Positions 23,777-33,056 are shown, counted from the stretch's first letter. The stretch is 52,184 nucleotides of DNA from Bacteroidales bacterium (GCA_018064685.1 JAGHUS010000138.1:1-52184), one strand, 5' to 3'. Program-made: numbers and translations. The notes: a model not told the origin generated them from the sequence alone.

Positions 23777-26185
23777 ATGATAGATATTTTGGCGGGAATA
23801 GCGCTGTTGGCGGGTGCTGTTTCCGAGTCTGATACGCTGCTCACTGAGAAGCAGATGGGCGAGGTTGTTGTGGTGTCAAGCTACAAGGAGACAGGACTTG
23901 TGCGTCATCAACCCTCGTCGGTGAGTCTTATCACCGCCAAGCAACTGACCGACCAGCATGCTACATCGCTGAAAGATGTGTCTTCATTGGTCCCCAACTT
24001 CTTTATGCCTGACTATGGCAGCCGTCTCACCAGTGCAATATATATAAGAGGTATAGGTTCGCGCATCAACACTCCTGCTGTAGGTATGTATGTAGACAAT
24101 GTTCCCTATGCCGACAAGTCGGCCTTCGACTTCAACCTTTACGACATAGAGCGTGTCGATGTGCTACGTGGTCCGCAAGGCACACTCTATGGACGCAACG
24201 CCATGGGCGGTATTGTCAAGGTGCAGACCAAGAATCCTTTCCGTTATCAAGGCACTGATATCAATCTCGGTTTTGCCTCAGGCGACTTCCATCACAATGC
24301 ATCCGTCACTCACTATCAGCGTTTTAGCGATAAGTTCGCTCTTTCTGGCGGAGCATACTACGAGGGTGGCAGTGGCTTCTTTCTGCACAGCCTCACTGGC
24401 GACAAGGCCGATGGCATGGAGTCGGGGGGTGGGCGTCTGCGTGCCATAGTACGTCCCAATACACGTCTCACCCTCGATGCAACACTCAGCTACGACTATA
24501 ATGACGAGTATGCCTATCCTTATTTCTATACCGGACAACTAGCTGGTACTGAAGCTTATGCATCGCTTGTGGGTCAGATCAGTAACAACCATGATGGGCG
24601 TTATCGTCGTAGTATGCTCAATGGCGGACTTAATATCGAATACAAGGCCGACCGCTGGCAGATGAATGCTGTGACAGGCTACCAGAATCTGCGCGACCGA
24701 ATGTTTATGGATCAGGACTTTCTGCAGCCCGACATCTATACCCTCGAGCAGAAACAACGCAGCCATGTGTTGAGCGAGGAGGTTACCTTCAAGAGTACAC
24801 GCCGTGGTGTGTGGGAATGGGTGAACGGTGTCAGTGCCATGTACCAGAAGCTTCATACCGATGCACCTGTAACCTTTAATGACGACGGTGTGGACTGGTT
24901 GGCCCAGATGGTCAACTCTAGCATGCCTGACGTCAGCAACATATCATCGCTCAGCAAGATGGGCTTTGACAATATGGGAGTCAACTTCCGCAACGCCCCC
25001 CTCTCGCTGGGAGGACAGTTCGACACGCCCACACTCAACACAGCTGTCTTCCATCAGTCCACCTTCCACATCACCAACCGCCTGTCTGCCAGTCTGGGTC
25101 TTCGTCTTGACTACGAGCGTCAGCAGCTCAAGTACTTTGCTCCATCTCAGGTCGATTACGGTTTCACACTGTCCAACCCCATTGCTGCCATGATGAACGT
25201 CAATCTGCAGACGCTCTCTTCACATCTCCTCTACGAAGGCAAACTGAAGGATGACTATCTCAATGTTATGCCCAAGTTCTCGCTCAAATACGACCTGTCG
25301 GGTGGTAACAACCTCTACTTCTCGTTGGGAAAGGGTATGCGTAGCGGTGGCTATAATGTGCAGATGTTCTCGGAACTGATGCAAGGTGCCCTGCGTGCCG
25401 ATATGATGCAGGGCATTCAGCAGGGTGTCGGTGACTATCTGGAGACGTTTGTGGAAAAGGGTATGCCGGCTTCCGTCATAAGCAAGGTCACCAACGCCAT
25501 GGCACAGAACATGCCTCATATAGAGGCGCCGGCCGTGGAGATTGTTACCTATAAACCCGAGTATTCGTGGAACTATGAATTGGGCACTCACCTCAACTTC
25601 CTGCACAACACGCTGCAGGCCGACGCTGCCATCTTCTATCTGCACACTCGCGACCAGCAGATAGCGCGTTTTGCCACTTCTGGTATGGGCCGTCAGATGG
25701 TCTATGCTGGTAAGAGCGAGAGCTACGGAGCAGAACTTGCGTTGCGCTATATGCCCAATCGCCACTTGTCGATTTCAGGCACTTACGGCTATACACATGC
25801 CAAGTTCACTGACTACGACGGTGGAAACGGCGTTGATTATTCCGGTCACTACATCCCCTATGTGCCTCAGCATACGGTCCATGTCGACGCTGCATATACG
25901 TGGTTCCCTTGTAGTCGTTGGGCTAAGGGCGTGACTATAGGGGCCAACTATAGTGGAGCTGGACGTATATACTGGACCGAAGCCAACACGCTTAGCCAGT
26001 CCTTTTATTCTTTGCTGGGAGCTCGTCTGGCGGTAGAGACAAATCACCGACTGACCTTCTCTGTCTGGGCAAAGAATCTCACCGATACCCGTTATAACAC
26101 TTTCTACTTTGAAAGTGCAAACCGTGGTTTCGAGCAGCATGGCAAACCTTTACAGGTGGGTGTCGATGTAAGGGTGAACCTATAG
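23777..26185 (+). CDS. TonB-dependent outer-membrane receptor
   Basis: An 802-residue receptor of the iron-complex/siderophore (FecA/CirA-like) type rather than SusC. A TonB-box-like GEVVVVSSYKETG is near 28-40; the plug domain has RHQPSSVSLITAKQL, IYIRGIGSRINTPAVG and VDVLRGPQGTLYGRNAMGG; the rest is a 22-strand barrel ending YNTFYFES and VGVDVRVNL. It lacks the CarboxypepD-like N-terminal domain and any SusD partner. The signal segment MIDILAGIALLAGAV carries no positive residue, which is odd. An AAGAAGAAA ribosome site precedes the start. No uptake genes are adjacent, so the substrate is unknown. It ends at a terminator at 26285. Confidence 0.9.
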   Translation: MIDILAGIALLAGAVSESDTLLTEKQMGEVVVVSSYKETGLVRHQPSSVSLITAKQLTDQHATSLKDVSSLVPNFFMPDYGSRLTSAIYIRGIGSRINTPAVGMYVDNVPYADKSAFDFNLYDIERVDVLRGPQGTLYGRNAMGGIVKVQTKNPFRYQGTDINLGFASGDFHHNASVTHYQRFSDKFALSGGAYYEGGSGFFLHSLTGDKADGMESGGGRLRAIVRPNTRLTLDATLSYDYNDEYAYPYFYTGQLAGTEAYASLVGQISNNHDGRYRRSMLNGGLNIEYKADRWQMNAVTGYQNLRDRMFMDQDFLQPDIYTLEQKQRSHVLSEEVTFKSTRRGVWEWVNGVSAMYQKLHTDAPVTFNDDGVDWLAQMVNSSMPDVSNISSLSKMGFDNMGVNFRNAPLSLGGQFDTPTLNTAVFHQSTFHITNRLSASLGLRLDYERQQLKYFAPSQVDYGFTLSNPIAAMMNVNLQTLSSHLLYEGKLKDDYLNVMPKFSLKYDLSGGNNLYFSLGKGMRSGGYNVQMFSELMQGALRADMMQGIQQGVGDYLETFVEKGMPASVISKVTNAMAQNMPHIEAPAVEIVTYKPEYSWNYELGTHLNFLHNTLQADAAIFYLHTRDQQIARFATSGMGRQMVYAGKSESYGAELALRYMPNRHLSISGTYGYTHAKFTDYDGGNGVDYSGHYIPYVPQHTVHVDAAYTWFPCSRWAKGVTIGANYSGAGRIYWTEANTLSQSFYSLLGARLAVETNHRLTFSVWAKNLTDTRYNTFYFESANRGFEQHGKPLQVGVDVRVNL

Positions 26186-26284
26186 GTTAGTTCATGCTAC
26201 ATAACTCATAATGTAGAATGCATAATGCAGAATTAGCCGTCTACGTTACATCATGTTTCGTAGTTGCAATTGTGCAGGACAATG

Positions 26285-26316
26285 CCTCTCCTCCTCTTTT
26301 GGTGGAGAGGTTTTTT
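26285..26316 (+). terminator. Terminator after the TonB-dependent receptor
   Basis: CCTCTCC/GGAGAGG (26285-26291 with 26304-26310), then six T residues. The T tract overlaps the stop codon of the convergent zinc-ribbon gene. The gap before it (26186-26284) includes a copy of the ATAATG/AGAATG-type intergenic repeat. Confidence 0.8.
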
Positions 26317-26461
26317 AGTCCTCGAAGTCGTAGTGGTCGAGTTTCTTGCCACACTTCGAACAGAACACCTCGTGGCGATAGATGACGTTACCGCAGTCGT
26401 TGCAATGATAGGTATGCTGCTCCTTTTTGTTGGGTGTGGGGTTCTGCTTGTTGTTTTCCAT
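26315..26461 (-). CDS. 48-residue double-CxxC zinc-ribbon protein
   Basis: A small frame of 48 codons: a polar lead (MENNKQNPTPNKKEQ) followed by a zinc ribbon with YHCNDCGNVIYRHEVFCSKC and then GKKLDHYDFED. The two CxxC pairs, separated by about 12 residues, and the acidic end are typical of small rubredoxin-like or zinc-ribbon proteins of Bacteroidota. It reads without interruption and is convergent with the receptor gene. The upstream 275 bp to purU holds only a weak TAnnTTTG-like box (TAATTTCG near 26617-26624 on minus). Function is unknown; a regulatory or chaperone role is possible. Confidence 0.75.
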   Translation of the reverse strand: MENNKQNPTPNKKEQHTYHCNDCGNVIYRHEVFCSKCGKKLDHYDFED

Positions 26462-26698
26462 TTTTCTGAATTTAAGTTTTTTGTTTTGGGATTTGAGGTC
26501 GGCTGATGGCTTAGTGAAGTTAAAGGTTTCTTTCTGTTTTTCTTTCCAATGTTTATACCTCCCTTATCGCTAGGTCAACTTGCAATCTGCCACCTGCATT
26601 CTGTTCCTTTTTCGGTACGAAATTACAAAAAAAAGATGTAACATGGAAATGAAAGTACGAAAAAATGTGCTAATAGCCTTTCATTGCAGAATTTTGCT

Positions 26699-26706
26699 TA
26701 TCTTTG
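26699..26706 (+). promoter_or_regulatory. -7 box of the purU promoter
   Basis: TATCTTTG. It overlaps the first codon of the longer frame (26704), so translation must begin at ATG 26737. Confidence 0.75.
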
Positions 26707-26736
26707 CAGTCGATTTTCAAAAACTTACATAAGAAA

Positions 26737-27600
26737 ATGGAACAGACAGCCATCTTGCTTCTGCATTGCCCCGACAAGCAGGGTATCATCACCGAGATTA
26801 CCAAATTCATCACCGATAACAAAGGAAACATCGTTTATCTTGACCAATATGTTGATAAGGTAGATGGTATGTTCTTTATGCGCATAGAGTGGGAATTGAA
26901 GGAGTTCCTCATTCCCAACGACAAGATCAGCGAGTATATCACCACGCTCTATGGTCAGCGCTATGAACTGCATTTCAATCTCTACTTCAACTCAGTGAAG
27001 CCTCGTATGGCTTTGTTCGTCAGCAAGATGAGTCATTGTCTTTACGATCTTTTGGCTCGCTATAAGGCAGGAGAACTTAATATTGACATACCCTGTATCG
27101 TCAGCAATCATGAAGACCTCCGCTACGTGGCCGAGCAGTTCGGCATTCCCTACTACGTGTGGAGCATCAAGAAGGATTGGAGCAACAAGGCTGAGGTTGA
27201 GGCTGCAGAGATGGAACTTCTGCGCAAGGAGCGTGTCACCTTCATCGTCCTGGCCCGCTACATGCAGATTATCAGCGAGGAGATGATCAAGTCGTTCCCC
27301 AACCGCATCATTAATATTCATCATTCCTTCCTGCCCGCCTTCATTGGTGCCAAACCTTATCATCAAGCCTACGAGCGTGGCGTGAAAATCATCGGTGCTA
27401 CCAGTCACTATGTCACAACAGAGTTGGATGCTGGGCCTATCATCGAGCAGGATGTGGTTCGCATTACTCATAAGGATACACCCGAGAGCCTGGTTCTCAA
27501 GGGTAAGGACTTGGAGAAGATTGTTCTCTCGCGTGCTGTAAAGAAGCACGTCGAACGTAAGATCCTTACCTACAAGAACAAGACCATCATCTTCAGCTAG
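26737..27600 (+). CDS. purU: Formyltetrahydrofolate deformylase
   Basis: A 287-residue enzyme releasing formate from 10-formyl-THF, balancing one-carbon units and feeding purine synthesis. An N-terminal ACT domain (about 1-85: LLLHCPDKQGIITEITKF) precedes the formyltransferase domain with RYMQIIS, the catalytic Asn and His in IINIHHSFLPAFIGAKPY, and Asp in TTELDAGPIIEQD. The GAKPYHQAY segment separates PurU from PurN. The start at 26737 is fixed by the promoter box at 26699-26706. It is a single gene, convergent with the GH3 gene. Confidence 0.95.
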   Translation: MEQTAILLLHCPDKQGIITEITKFITDNKGNIVYLDQYVDKVDGMFFMRIEWELKEFLIPNDKISEYITTLYGQRYELHFNLYFNSVKPRMALFVSKMSHCLYDLLARYKAGELNIDIPCIVSNHEDLRYVAEQFGIPYYVWSIKKDWSNKAEVEAAEMELLRKERVTFIVLARYMQIISEEMIKSFPNRIINIHHSFLPAFIGAKPYHQAYERGVKIIGATSHYVTTELDAGPIIEQDVVRITHKDTPESLVLKGKDLEKIVLSRAVKKHVERKILTYKNKTIIFS

Positions 27601-27663
27601 GACAAATGATATTGGATGGTAGTTGCATCGCATTCGATGGCTACCGATGTACTCAATCATTTA

Positions 27664-27729
27664 AAAAAAGGGGACAAGTCATATTTGTGCAGAGTATAAT
27701 GTACTCAAAGGTGCACAAATGACTTGTCC
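27664..27729 (-). terminator. Long-stem terminator of the GH3 unit
   Basis: GGACAAGTCAT-A-TTTGTGCA (27672-27691) pairs with TGCACAAATGACTTGTCC (27712-27729), with one bulge. The loop holds a small second hairpin (GAGTA/TACTC). Seven A residues at 27663-27669 become the T tract on the minus strand. It also closes purU from the other side, although without a T tract in that direction. Confidence 0.85.
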
Positions 27730-27739
27730 TCTTGTGTTG

Positions 27740-30082
27740 TTAGCGCTCGATGGTCTGCACTACGGGTGCTTCACTGCTGCCACCCACCATCAGCTGGTAC
27801 TGGCCAGGCATGATGCGCATACTGTTGCTGCTGGCATCCCACCACTCGAACTTATCACTGCCGAAGGGTATTGTGATTTGCTGGCTCTCTCCAGCCTTGA
27901 CACTGACACGCTGGTAGGCACGGAGTGTCTTGATGGGACCACCTTCGTCATTCATGCGGCGCAGATAAATCTGTACGACTTCTTCACCATCGCACTGACC
28001 TTGATTGGTGAGTGTTAGGGTGACGGTGTTGTTGGCATACTGGATGTTAGAGTAGGCGAACTGAGTGTAGGAGAGACCGAAACCAAAGGGGAAGAGAGGC
28101 TTCTCGTGCATGAAGCGATAGGTACGGCCTTGCATGCGATAATCCTCATAGTCGGGCAACTGGCTGGTGCTGCTGTAGAAAGTCACGGGCAATTTGCCTG
28201 AAGGATTGACATCGCCAAACAGTACGTCTGCCAGTGCGTTTCCGCCCTCCTCGCCACCATACCATGCTTGTACAATGGCATCGCAGTATTCTGTTTCGGG
28301 CTTTAGGGCCATTGCCGAGCCGGAACAGTTGACATAAACGATATGCTTGCCTTGCTGATGCATGGCCTTGAGCAGGCGGCGTTGTGCCTCGGGCAGTTCG
28401 ATGCTGGTGCGGTCTCCACCACGGAAGCCGTCGAAGTTAACTCGCATCTCTTCGCCTTCCAAACGGGGTGAGATGCCACCCACGAAGATGATGATGTCAG
28501 CCTCGCTAGCTTTAGCTAGCAATTCCTCATCGCTTACACGTTGTGCAGCCACCTCATTTGCACGTGTAGTGCGTGCTGCGGGATTGGCGTTGGTATTGAC
28601 CGAATCTGTACCATTAGCCCCAAAGGGGTTGGCGTTGAGGTTGATGTTGTCACGCTGTCGGCGGCGGTTGGACTGATTGGTGGGTGCGTCGACGTAGCGG
28701 CATCCATCAGCAAAGGTCACGTCTGGGTTCTTGGCTTTTATACCTTCGAGGATGGTGACGGCATAGAGAGGAAAGCCGTTGTAGTTGCCTAGCAGCATGG
28801 TGCTGTTGTTGGCATTGGGGCCCATAACAAGTATCTTCTTGCCATTCTTCTTCAGAGGCAATATGTTGTTCTTGTTTTGCAGCAGCACAATGCTCTTTTG
28901 AGCCATTTTGCGTGAGAGTGCACGATGTTCGTCGCTGCAGATGGTTGAGGCAGGAATCTTTGTCCAAGGCACAAGGCTGTCATCGTCAAAGTCGCCCAAT
29001 TTAAAGCGGGCGATGAGCAGTCGTCGAAGGCTCTCGTCAATCTCCTTTTCGGTGACAAAGCCCTTCTTGATGGCTTCGGGTAGCGAATTAAAGTCGCTTC
29101 CACACTCTACGTCAGTTCCAGCTCTAACAGCCATTCCCGCAGCCTCGCTCTTCGTGTCAACAACCTCGTGATACCCCTTCTTCCAAAAGTCAGAGATAGC
29201 CCAACAGTCACTTGTTACGAGTCCGTCGAAGCCCAGCTCGTTGCGCAGTATCTGTTTCAGATACCGGTTGTTGCCACAACATGGTTCGCCATCGATGCGC
29301 TGATAGGCACACATCACTTCCTCGACATTTCCCTCTTGTATGAGTGCCTTGAATGCGGGTAGGTAGGTCTCCCAAAGATCACGAAGTGGGAGGTCGGTGA
29401 CGTTAAACTGATGGCGGTTCCATTCGGGACCAGAGTGCACGGCAAAGTGTTTGGCACAAGCCAACGTCTTGCGATAGGGTGATGAGTCGGGACCTTGCAA
29501 TCCTTGCACCACGGCTACACCCATACGGGCTGTAAGGTAGGGATCCTCACCGTAAGTTTCTTGTCCGCGTCCCCAGCGTGGGTCGCGGAAGATGTTGACG
29601 TTGGGAGTCCAGAACGATAGTCCTGCATATTGGCGCATGCGATCTTCTCCCTTTGCCTGTTGTGTCTTAGCACGTGCCTCGTCGCTGACGGCGGTGTATA
29701 CGTCCTTGAGCAATGCATCGTCAAAGCTGGCAGCCATGGCCATGGTGATGGGGAAAACTGTAGCCTTGCCATTACGTCCCACGCCATGCAAAGCTTCATT
29801 CCACCATTCAAACTGTGGCACGCCCAAGCGTTTGATGGCTTTGGAGCGATGCATCATAAGTGACACCTTCTCGTCGAGTGTTAGTCGGCCAAGCAAGTCG
29901 TCGGCACGCTGCTGGGCAGAGAGGGTAGCATCCTGAAAGGGGTACTTGGCCGTCTGTGTCACCTCGGTGGCTGCCGTGACGGCATCGATGGGGCGTGCTG
30001 CATTAGCAGATAGGTTGAGGCATGCAACTATGGGGAGGGCATACAATGTATGCGTGAGTTGCTTTTGAAATCTTTTTTTCAT
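27740..30082 (-). CDS. GH3 beta-xylosidase / beta-glucosidase
   Basis: A 780-residue exported glycoside hydrolase with a signal peptide ending SANA (about residue 28). The GH3 N-terminal barrel contains FEWWNEALHGVGRNG, RDPRWGRGQETYGEDP, CAKHFAVHSGPEWNRH and the nucleophile D292 in LVTSDCWAIS. The C-terminal domains include GPNANNSTMLLGNYNG and a fibronectin-like end with GFGLSYTQFAYSN. The EWWNEALHGV form is characteristic of the xylosidase branch of GH3, which fits the GH67 gene two genes upstream. It probably releases xylose from xylo-oligosaccharides in the periplasm. It has its own promoter box at 30142-30149 and a strong terminator. Confidence 0.92.
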   Translation of the reverse strand: MKKRFQKQLTHTLYALPIVACLNLSANAARPIDAVTAATEVTQTAKYPFQDATLSAQQRADDLLGRLTLDEKVSLMMHRSKAIKRLGVPQFEWWNEALHGVGRNGKATVFPITMAMAASFDDALLKDVYTAVSDEARAKTQQAKGEDRMRQYAGLSFWTPNVNIFRDPRWGRGQETYGEDPYLTARMGVAVVQGLQGPDSSPYRKTLACAKHFAVHSGPEWNRHQFNVTDLPLRDLWETYLPAFKALIQEGNVEEVMCAYQRIDGEPCCGNNRYLKQILRNELGFDGLVTSDCWAISDFWKKGYHEVVDTKSEAAGMAVRAGTDVECGSDFNSLPEAIKKGFVTEKEIDESLRRLLIARFKLGDFDDDSLVPWTKIPASTICSDEHRALSRKMAQKSIVLLQNKNNILPLKKNGKKILVMGPNANNSTMLLGNYNGFPLYAVTILEGIKAKNPDVTFADGCRYVDAPTNQSNRRRQRDNINLNANPFGANGTDSVNTNANPAARTTRANEVAAQRVSDEELLAKASEADIIIFVGGISPRLEGEEMRVNFDGFRGGDRTSIELPEAQRRLLKAMHQQGKHIVYVNCSGSAMALKPETEYCDAIVQAWYGGEEGGNALADVLFGDVNPSGKLPVTFYSSTSQLPDYEDYRMQGRTYRFMHEKPLFPFGFGLSYTQFAYSNIQYANNTVTLTLTNQGQCDGEEVVQIYLRRMNDEGGPIKTLRAYQRVSVKAGESQQITIPFGSDKFEWWDASSNSMRIMPGQYQLMVGGSSEAPVVQTIER

Positions 30083-30129
30083 ATAAATAAGGTTTGCTAA
30101 AGTTTTGGTTTTCTATAATAACGGAACCA

Positions 30130-30157
30130 GCCTCCTCTGCACAAAGGTAGAGGAGGC
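30130..30157 (-). promoter_or_regulatory. Hairpin containing the GH3 promoter -7 box
   Basis: GCCTCCTCT/AGAGGAGGC (30130-30138 with 30149-30157) is a perfect 9-bp stem. The loop and stem edge contain CAAAGGTA at 30142-30149, which reads TACCTTTG on the minus strand, a -7 box 60 nt upstream of GH3. The hairpin may also end the DUF2135 transcript, although no T tract follows on the minus strand. Confidence 0.55.
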
Positions 30158-30166
30158 ATTATGATT

Positions 30167-30736
30167 TTATTGTATGTCAATATTGGTCACTTCTTCAATC
30201 TGGTCAACGTGATTCATAGGCACGTCAAATACGCGCGACTCTTGTCCGGCCTGGAAGATGACAACCTTGCATATACCAGCTCTCTGCTCGATGGGTTCTT
30301 CGCTGGGGTAGTAGTGCAGAAAGACCCGATATTTTCCTTTGGGCGGATTGGTCCAATAGATGTTCTCTGCAGAGTGCTGACCGCCAATCTTGTTGTCGGT
30401 GTCGAGCTGTCCACCAGAGGCACTTTCTGGCTGGCGGAAGAAGATCTCGTTTCCGCTTGGCTCCACCACATGCAAGTCAATGTCACCAGGGAAATCCCAC
30501 AGCAAGGTCACCTTAAGGTCGCCCGTGTTGCCCACTTCTTCGGCTTGTTCAATGACTTCCTCGTCCTCTTGTTCCTCAATGTTCTGCCCGCTGTTCTGTC
30601 TGTTCACACTGTCTATTGGCAGTTCATTGCCCCCGTCAGCTTCGGGCTGATGCGAACAAGAGTGGCACTGGTTGAGCAGTAACAAGATGACGAGTGTGGG
30701 GAAGACGAGCCCAAGGAATATTCTTAAGAATTTCAT
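30167..30736 (-). CDS. YfaP/DUF2135-family envelope protein
   Basis: A 189-residue protein with one N-terminal hydrophobic segment (5-21: RIFLGLVFPTLVILLLL) and then CHSCSH, a poor lipobox, so it is either a membrane-anchored or an atypical lipoprotein. An acidic linker (about 50-70) precedes a beta-rich DUF2135 domain with LLWDFPGDIDLHVVEPSGNE, SASGGQLDTDNKIGG, and YRVFLHYYPSEE. This Asp-rich pattern is well conserved in the YfaP family, which in enterobacteria neighbours alpha-2-macroglobulin-like genes. Here it sits between GH67 and GH3, with neither a polysaccharide role nor a clear link to the gene train at 33-51 kb shown. A small hairpin lies upstream at 30782-30799. Confidence 0.8.
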   Translation of the reverse strand: MKFLRIFLGLVFPTLVILLLLNQCHSCSHQPEADGGNELPIDSVNRQNSGQNIEEQEDEEVIEQAEEVGNTGDLKVTLLWDFPGDIDLHVVEPSGNEIFFRQPESASGGQLDTDNKIGGQHSAENIYWTNPPKGKYRVFLHYYPSEEPIEQRAGICKVVIFQAGQESRVFDVPMNHVDQIEEVTNIDIQ

Positions 30737-30860
30737 ATTGTTTACTTCTTTGTTTGCTTAGTCATTAATCTGTAATTATCTCTTTTCTCTTCAGAAAAGG
30801 GCAATTCTTCGTCTTTCTCTTAAATAATTCTTCTCAATTCTTTCTTAATTCCTAATACAC

Positions 30861-32960
30861 TTATGGCAATTGCTCGGGCTTGGGAGCACGGTAATTGTCG
30901 ATGGGAATATGGAATTTCATAAGTTGATCGAGTTGGAATCGTGGTGCGGTGATGTCGGCAGGAATGGGGCGCTGCGAGAACTGCTGGAAATAGAGGATGC
31001 AAGCATCGTGCCACCACCATGCGTCGCGTGCCTGACGTTGGAAACGCCACAGCATGCTCTCATAGCGCTCACTGTCTACATAGGGCTTCATCTGCTGCCA
31101 TACCTCAACGAACTGCTCAGCTTCGCGAGCTCCCGTCTCGTACTTGTAGCAGAGGTTCTGCCAGAGTGTGAGGCCATCCTGCATGAGGTAATCCCAAGAG
31201 GCGTGATGGAACCAGAGGATGAGATTCTCGGGACAAGTGTTGATGTTGTCGTAGAGCGAACGGAGAGGCTCGGGATATTGCTGGGTGTTGCGCGAGCCTT
31301 TGCTGGTGCGGTCAAAGCCAATTCCAAGCGAGTCGGCGCGATGATAGTAGCGTGGGAGCCAGTCCTCGCGACTGCCACGTGGAGCATACCAAGGTTCGGG
31401 ACCGTAGTGGTGACCGCCTGCAAAAATGTGGTGCAGACCGAGGGGCATCATGTAGCTGACTACCGTCTCGCGGCTGTGCATGAGCAATGCTGTCATAGGG
31501 TCGACGAACTGTGGGTCGGCAGTGAAGGTCTGCATGAGGAACTCGCGTGCAATCTCTTCGGATGTGAGCTGTTCGTTCCATGCCAGACGTCCGAAAGCAT
31601 ACCAGTTGGCCTGTGCCAAATCATTGCCACACCAGTTGATGTCGTCGCCGATGTTAGCTACGCCAGCAATGAGGCGCATGTCATTCTTGTCGTTTGCCAT
31701 ATCGCTTGCTGCGGGAATCTGCAGTGTGTGGAAGAATTCCTTCCACATAGGAGCCAGATAACAAGTGTGGATGCTATGACCAGTATATTCCTGTGTGATC
31801 TGGAACTCTGGCATCATACGTGTATGCTTCATGCTGAAAAGCAATGGGCTGACAGCCTCGCGTGGCTGGAAGTCGATGGGGCCGTTTTTGATTTGGATGG
31901 TGACGTTGTCGCGGAACTTTCCGTCGAGAGGCATAAATTCCTCATAAGCTTGGTTGGCACGATCCTTGCTGCCGGGAGCATAGACAAAGGCACGCCACAT
32001 GACGATACCCTTGTGAGGGGCCAAGGCGTCGGCCAGCATGTTGGCACCATCCACGTGTGTGCGTCCATAGTCCATTGGGCCAGGTTCACCCTCGCTGTTT
32101 GCCTTGACGAGGAATCCTCCGAAATCGGGTATGAGCTGATAGATGGAGTCTACTTTATTCTTCCACCACTTGATGACCTCTGGGTTGAGAGGGTCGGCAG
32201 TGTCGAGTCCGCCCAGTCCGTGTGGCGAGCCGAAGTTGACCGCCAGATAGACACGCATGCCATACGGACGCAGGATGTCGGCAATAGAGGCCGCCTTGCC
32301 AATCATGTCGGCAGAGAGCATCAGGGGTTTGGCATTGACGTTGTTCAGCACCGTAGCGTTAATGCCGACAGATGCGTTGGCGCGAGCATATTGCTCTATG
32401 CGTGCTTGCAGGGCTGTATCGTTCCATTTAGCCTGCTTGCCGCTCTTGGCTTTGACGGGGATGGCATCCCATTTCCAAAGGCTTGCCCCTGCGTATCCAC
32501 GCTCGACAGTGCCATTGGGGTTGTCCCAGTGGTTGAGGATGCGCACATCGTTTTGGGGCGACTCACTGATAGGGTTGTTGGGAGTGAGTCGAGAGAGCTG
32601 GCCCGTTTGCTGAAGGCGCAGCAAGGTGTAGGAAGCATAGAGCATACCAGCATCGGAAGGCGATGCGAGGGTGATGCCCTGTGCGGTACGTGTCAGGGTG
32701 AAGGACTCTGGTTTGTCCCCGCCGTGCGCTGTGCGCTGCAAGGTGATGGTCTCATTGCCAGTCCAGTTGCTGTTCAACTCGTTCATGGCTATGCGAAGGG
32801 TAGGAGAGCTCTTCAGTCCCTTGCTCAGTATAACCTGAGCCGTGTTGCTGCCTTTGTATCTCAGCCAAAGGTCTGAGCCGTTTTCAGCCCACATAGTGCT
32901 AGGCAACATGAGAAGTGCCAATGTCCATAATATGAATGTACGAAAGTTATGTTTTGCCAT
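30861..32960 (-). CDS. GH67 alpha-glucuronidase
   Basis: A 699-residue exported enzyme that removes 4-O-methyl-glucuronic acid from xylo-oligosaccharides. The signal peptide ends near MWAE. The start at 32960 (MAKHNFRTF) is chosen for this; the longer frame adds ten non-signal residues. A small N-terminal beta domain is followed by the GH67 barrel: NHWDNPNGTVERGYAG, VKANSEGEPGPMDYGRTH (candidate acid Glu), IKNGPIDFQPRE and EFQITQEYTGH (candidate Asp and Glu bases), then LGLHHIFAGGHHYGPEPW. The match to GH67 is full length. It stands with a GH3 xylosidase and the esterases of the window in a dispersed xylan-use set. No TAnnTTTG promoter is visible in the 96-bp gap upstream. Confidence 0.95.
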   Translation of the reverse strand: MAKHNFRTFILWTLALLMLPSTMWAENGSDLWLRYKGSNTAQVILSKGLKSSPTLRIAMNELNSNWTGNETITLQRTAHGGDKPESFTLTRTAQGITLASPSDAGMLYASYTLLRLQQTGQLSRLTPNNPISESPQNDVRILNHWDNPNGTVERGYAGASLWKWDAIPVKAKSGKQAKWNDTALQARIEQYARANASVGINATVLNNVNAKPLMLSADMIGKAASIADILRPYGMRVYLAVNFGSPHGLGGLDTADPLNPEVIKWWKNKVDSIYQLIPDFGGFLVKANSEGEPGPMDYGRTHVDGANMLADALAPHKGIVMWRAFVYAPGSKDRANQAYEEFMPLDGKFRDNVTIQIKNGPIDFQPREAVSPLLFSMKHTRMMPEFQITQEYTGHSIHTCYLAPMWKEFFHTLQIPAASDMANDKNDMRLIAGVANIGDDINWCGNDLAQANWYAFGRLAWNEQLTSEEIAREFLMQTFTADPQFVDPMTALLMHSRETVVSYMMPLGLHHIFAGGHHYGPEPWYAPRGSREDWLPRYYHRADSLGIGFDRTSKGSRNTQQYPEPLRSLYDNINTCPENLILWFHHASWDYLMQDGLTLWQNLCYKYETGAREAEQFVEVWQQMKPYVDSERYESMLWRFQRQARDAWWWHDACILYFQQFSQRPIPADITAPRFQLDQLMKFHIPIDNYRAPKPEQLP

Positions 32961-33056
32961 AATTATTCTGTTTTGTGTTAAATTTGTCACAATAAGTTTT
33001 GGTTTTGGGTATTTGTCAGTCTGCTCTGAGATAGAACCCTTATATGTTTTTAAATT

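Noticed and set aside
30870..32876. A 668-codon open frame on the plus strand opposite GH67
   Set aside because: The minus-strand frame is a full-length GH67 with catalytic motifs; this one has no recognisable domain, promoter or ribosome site.
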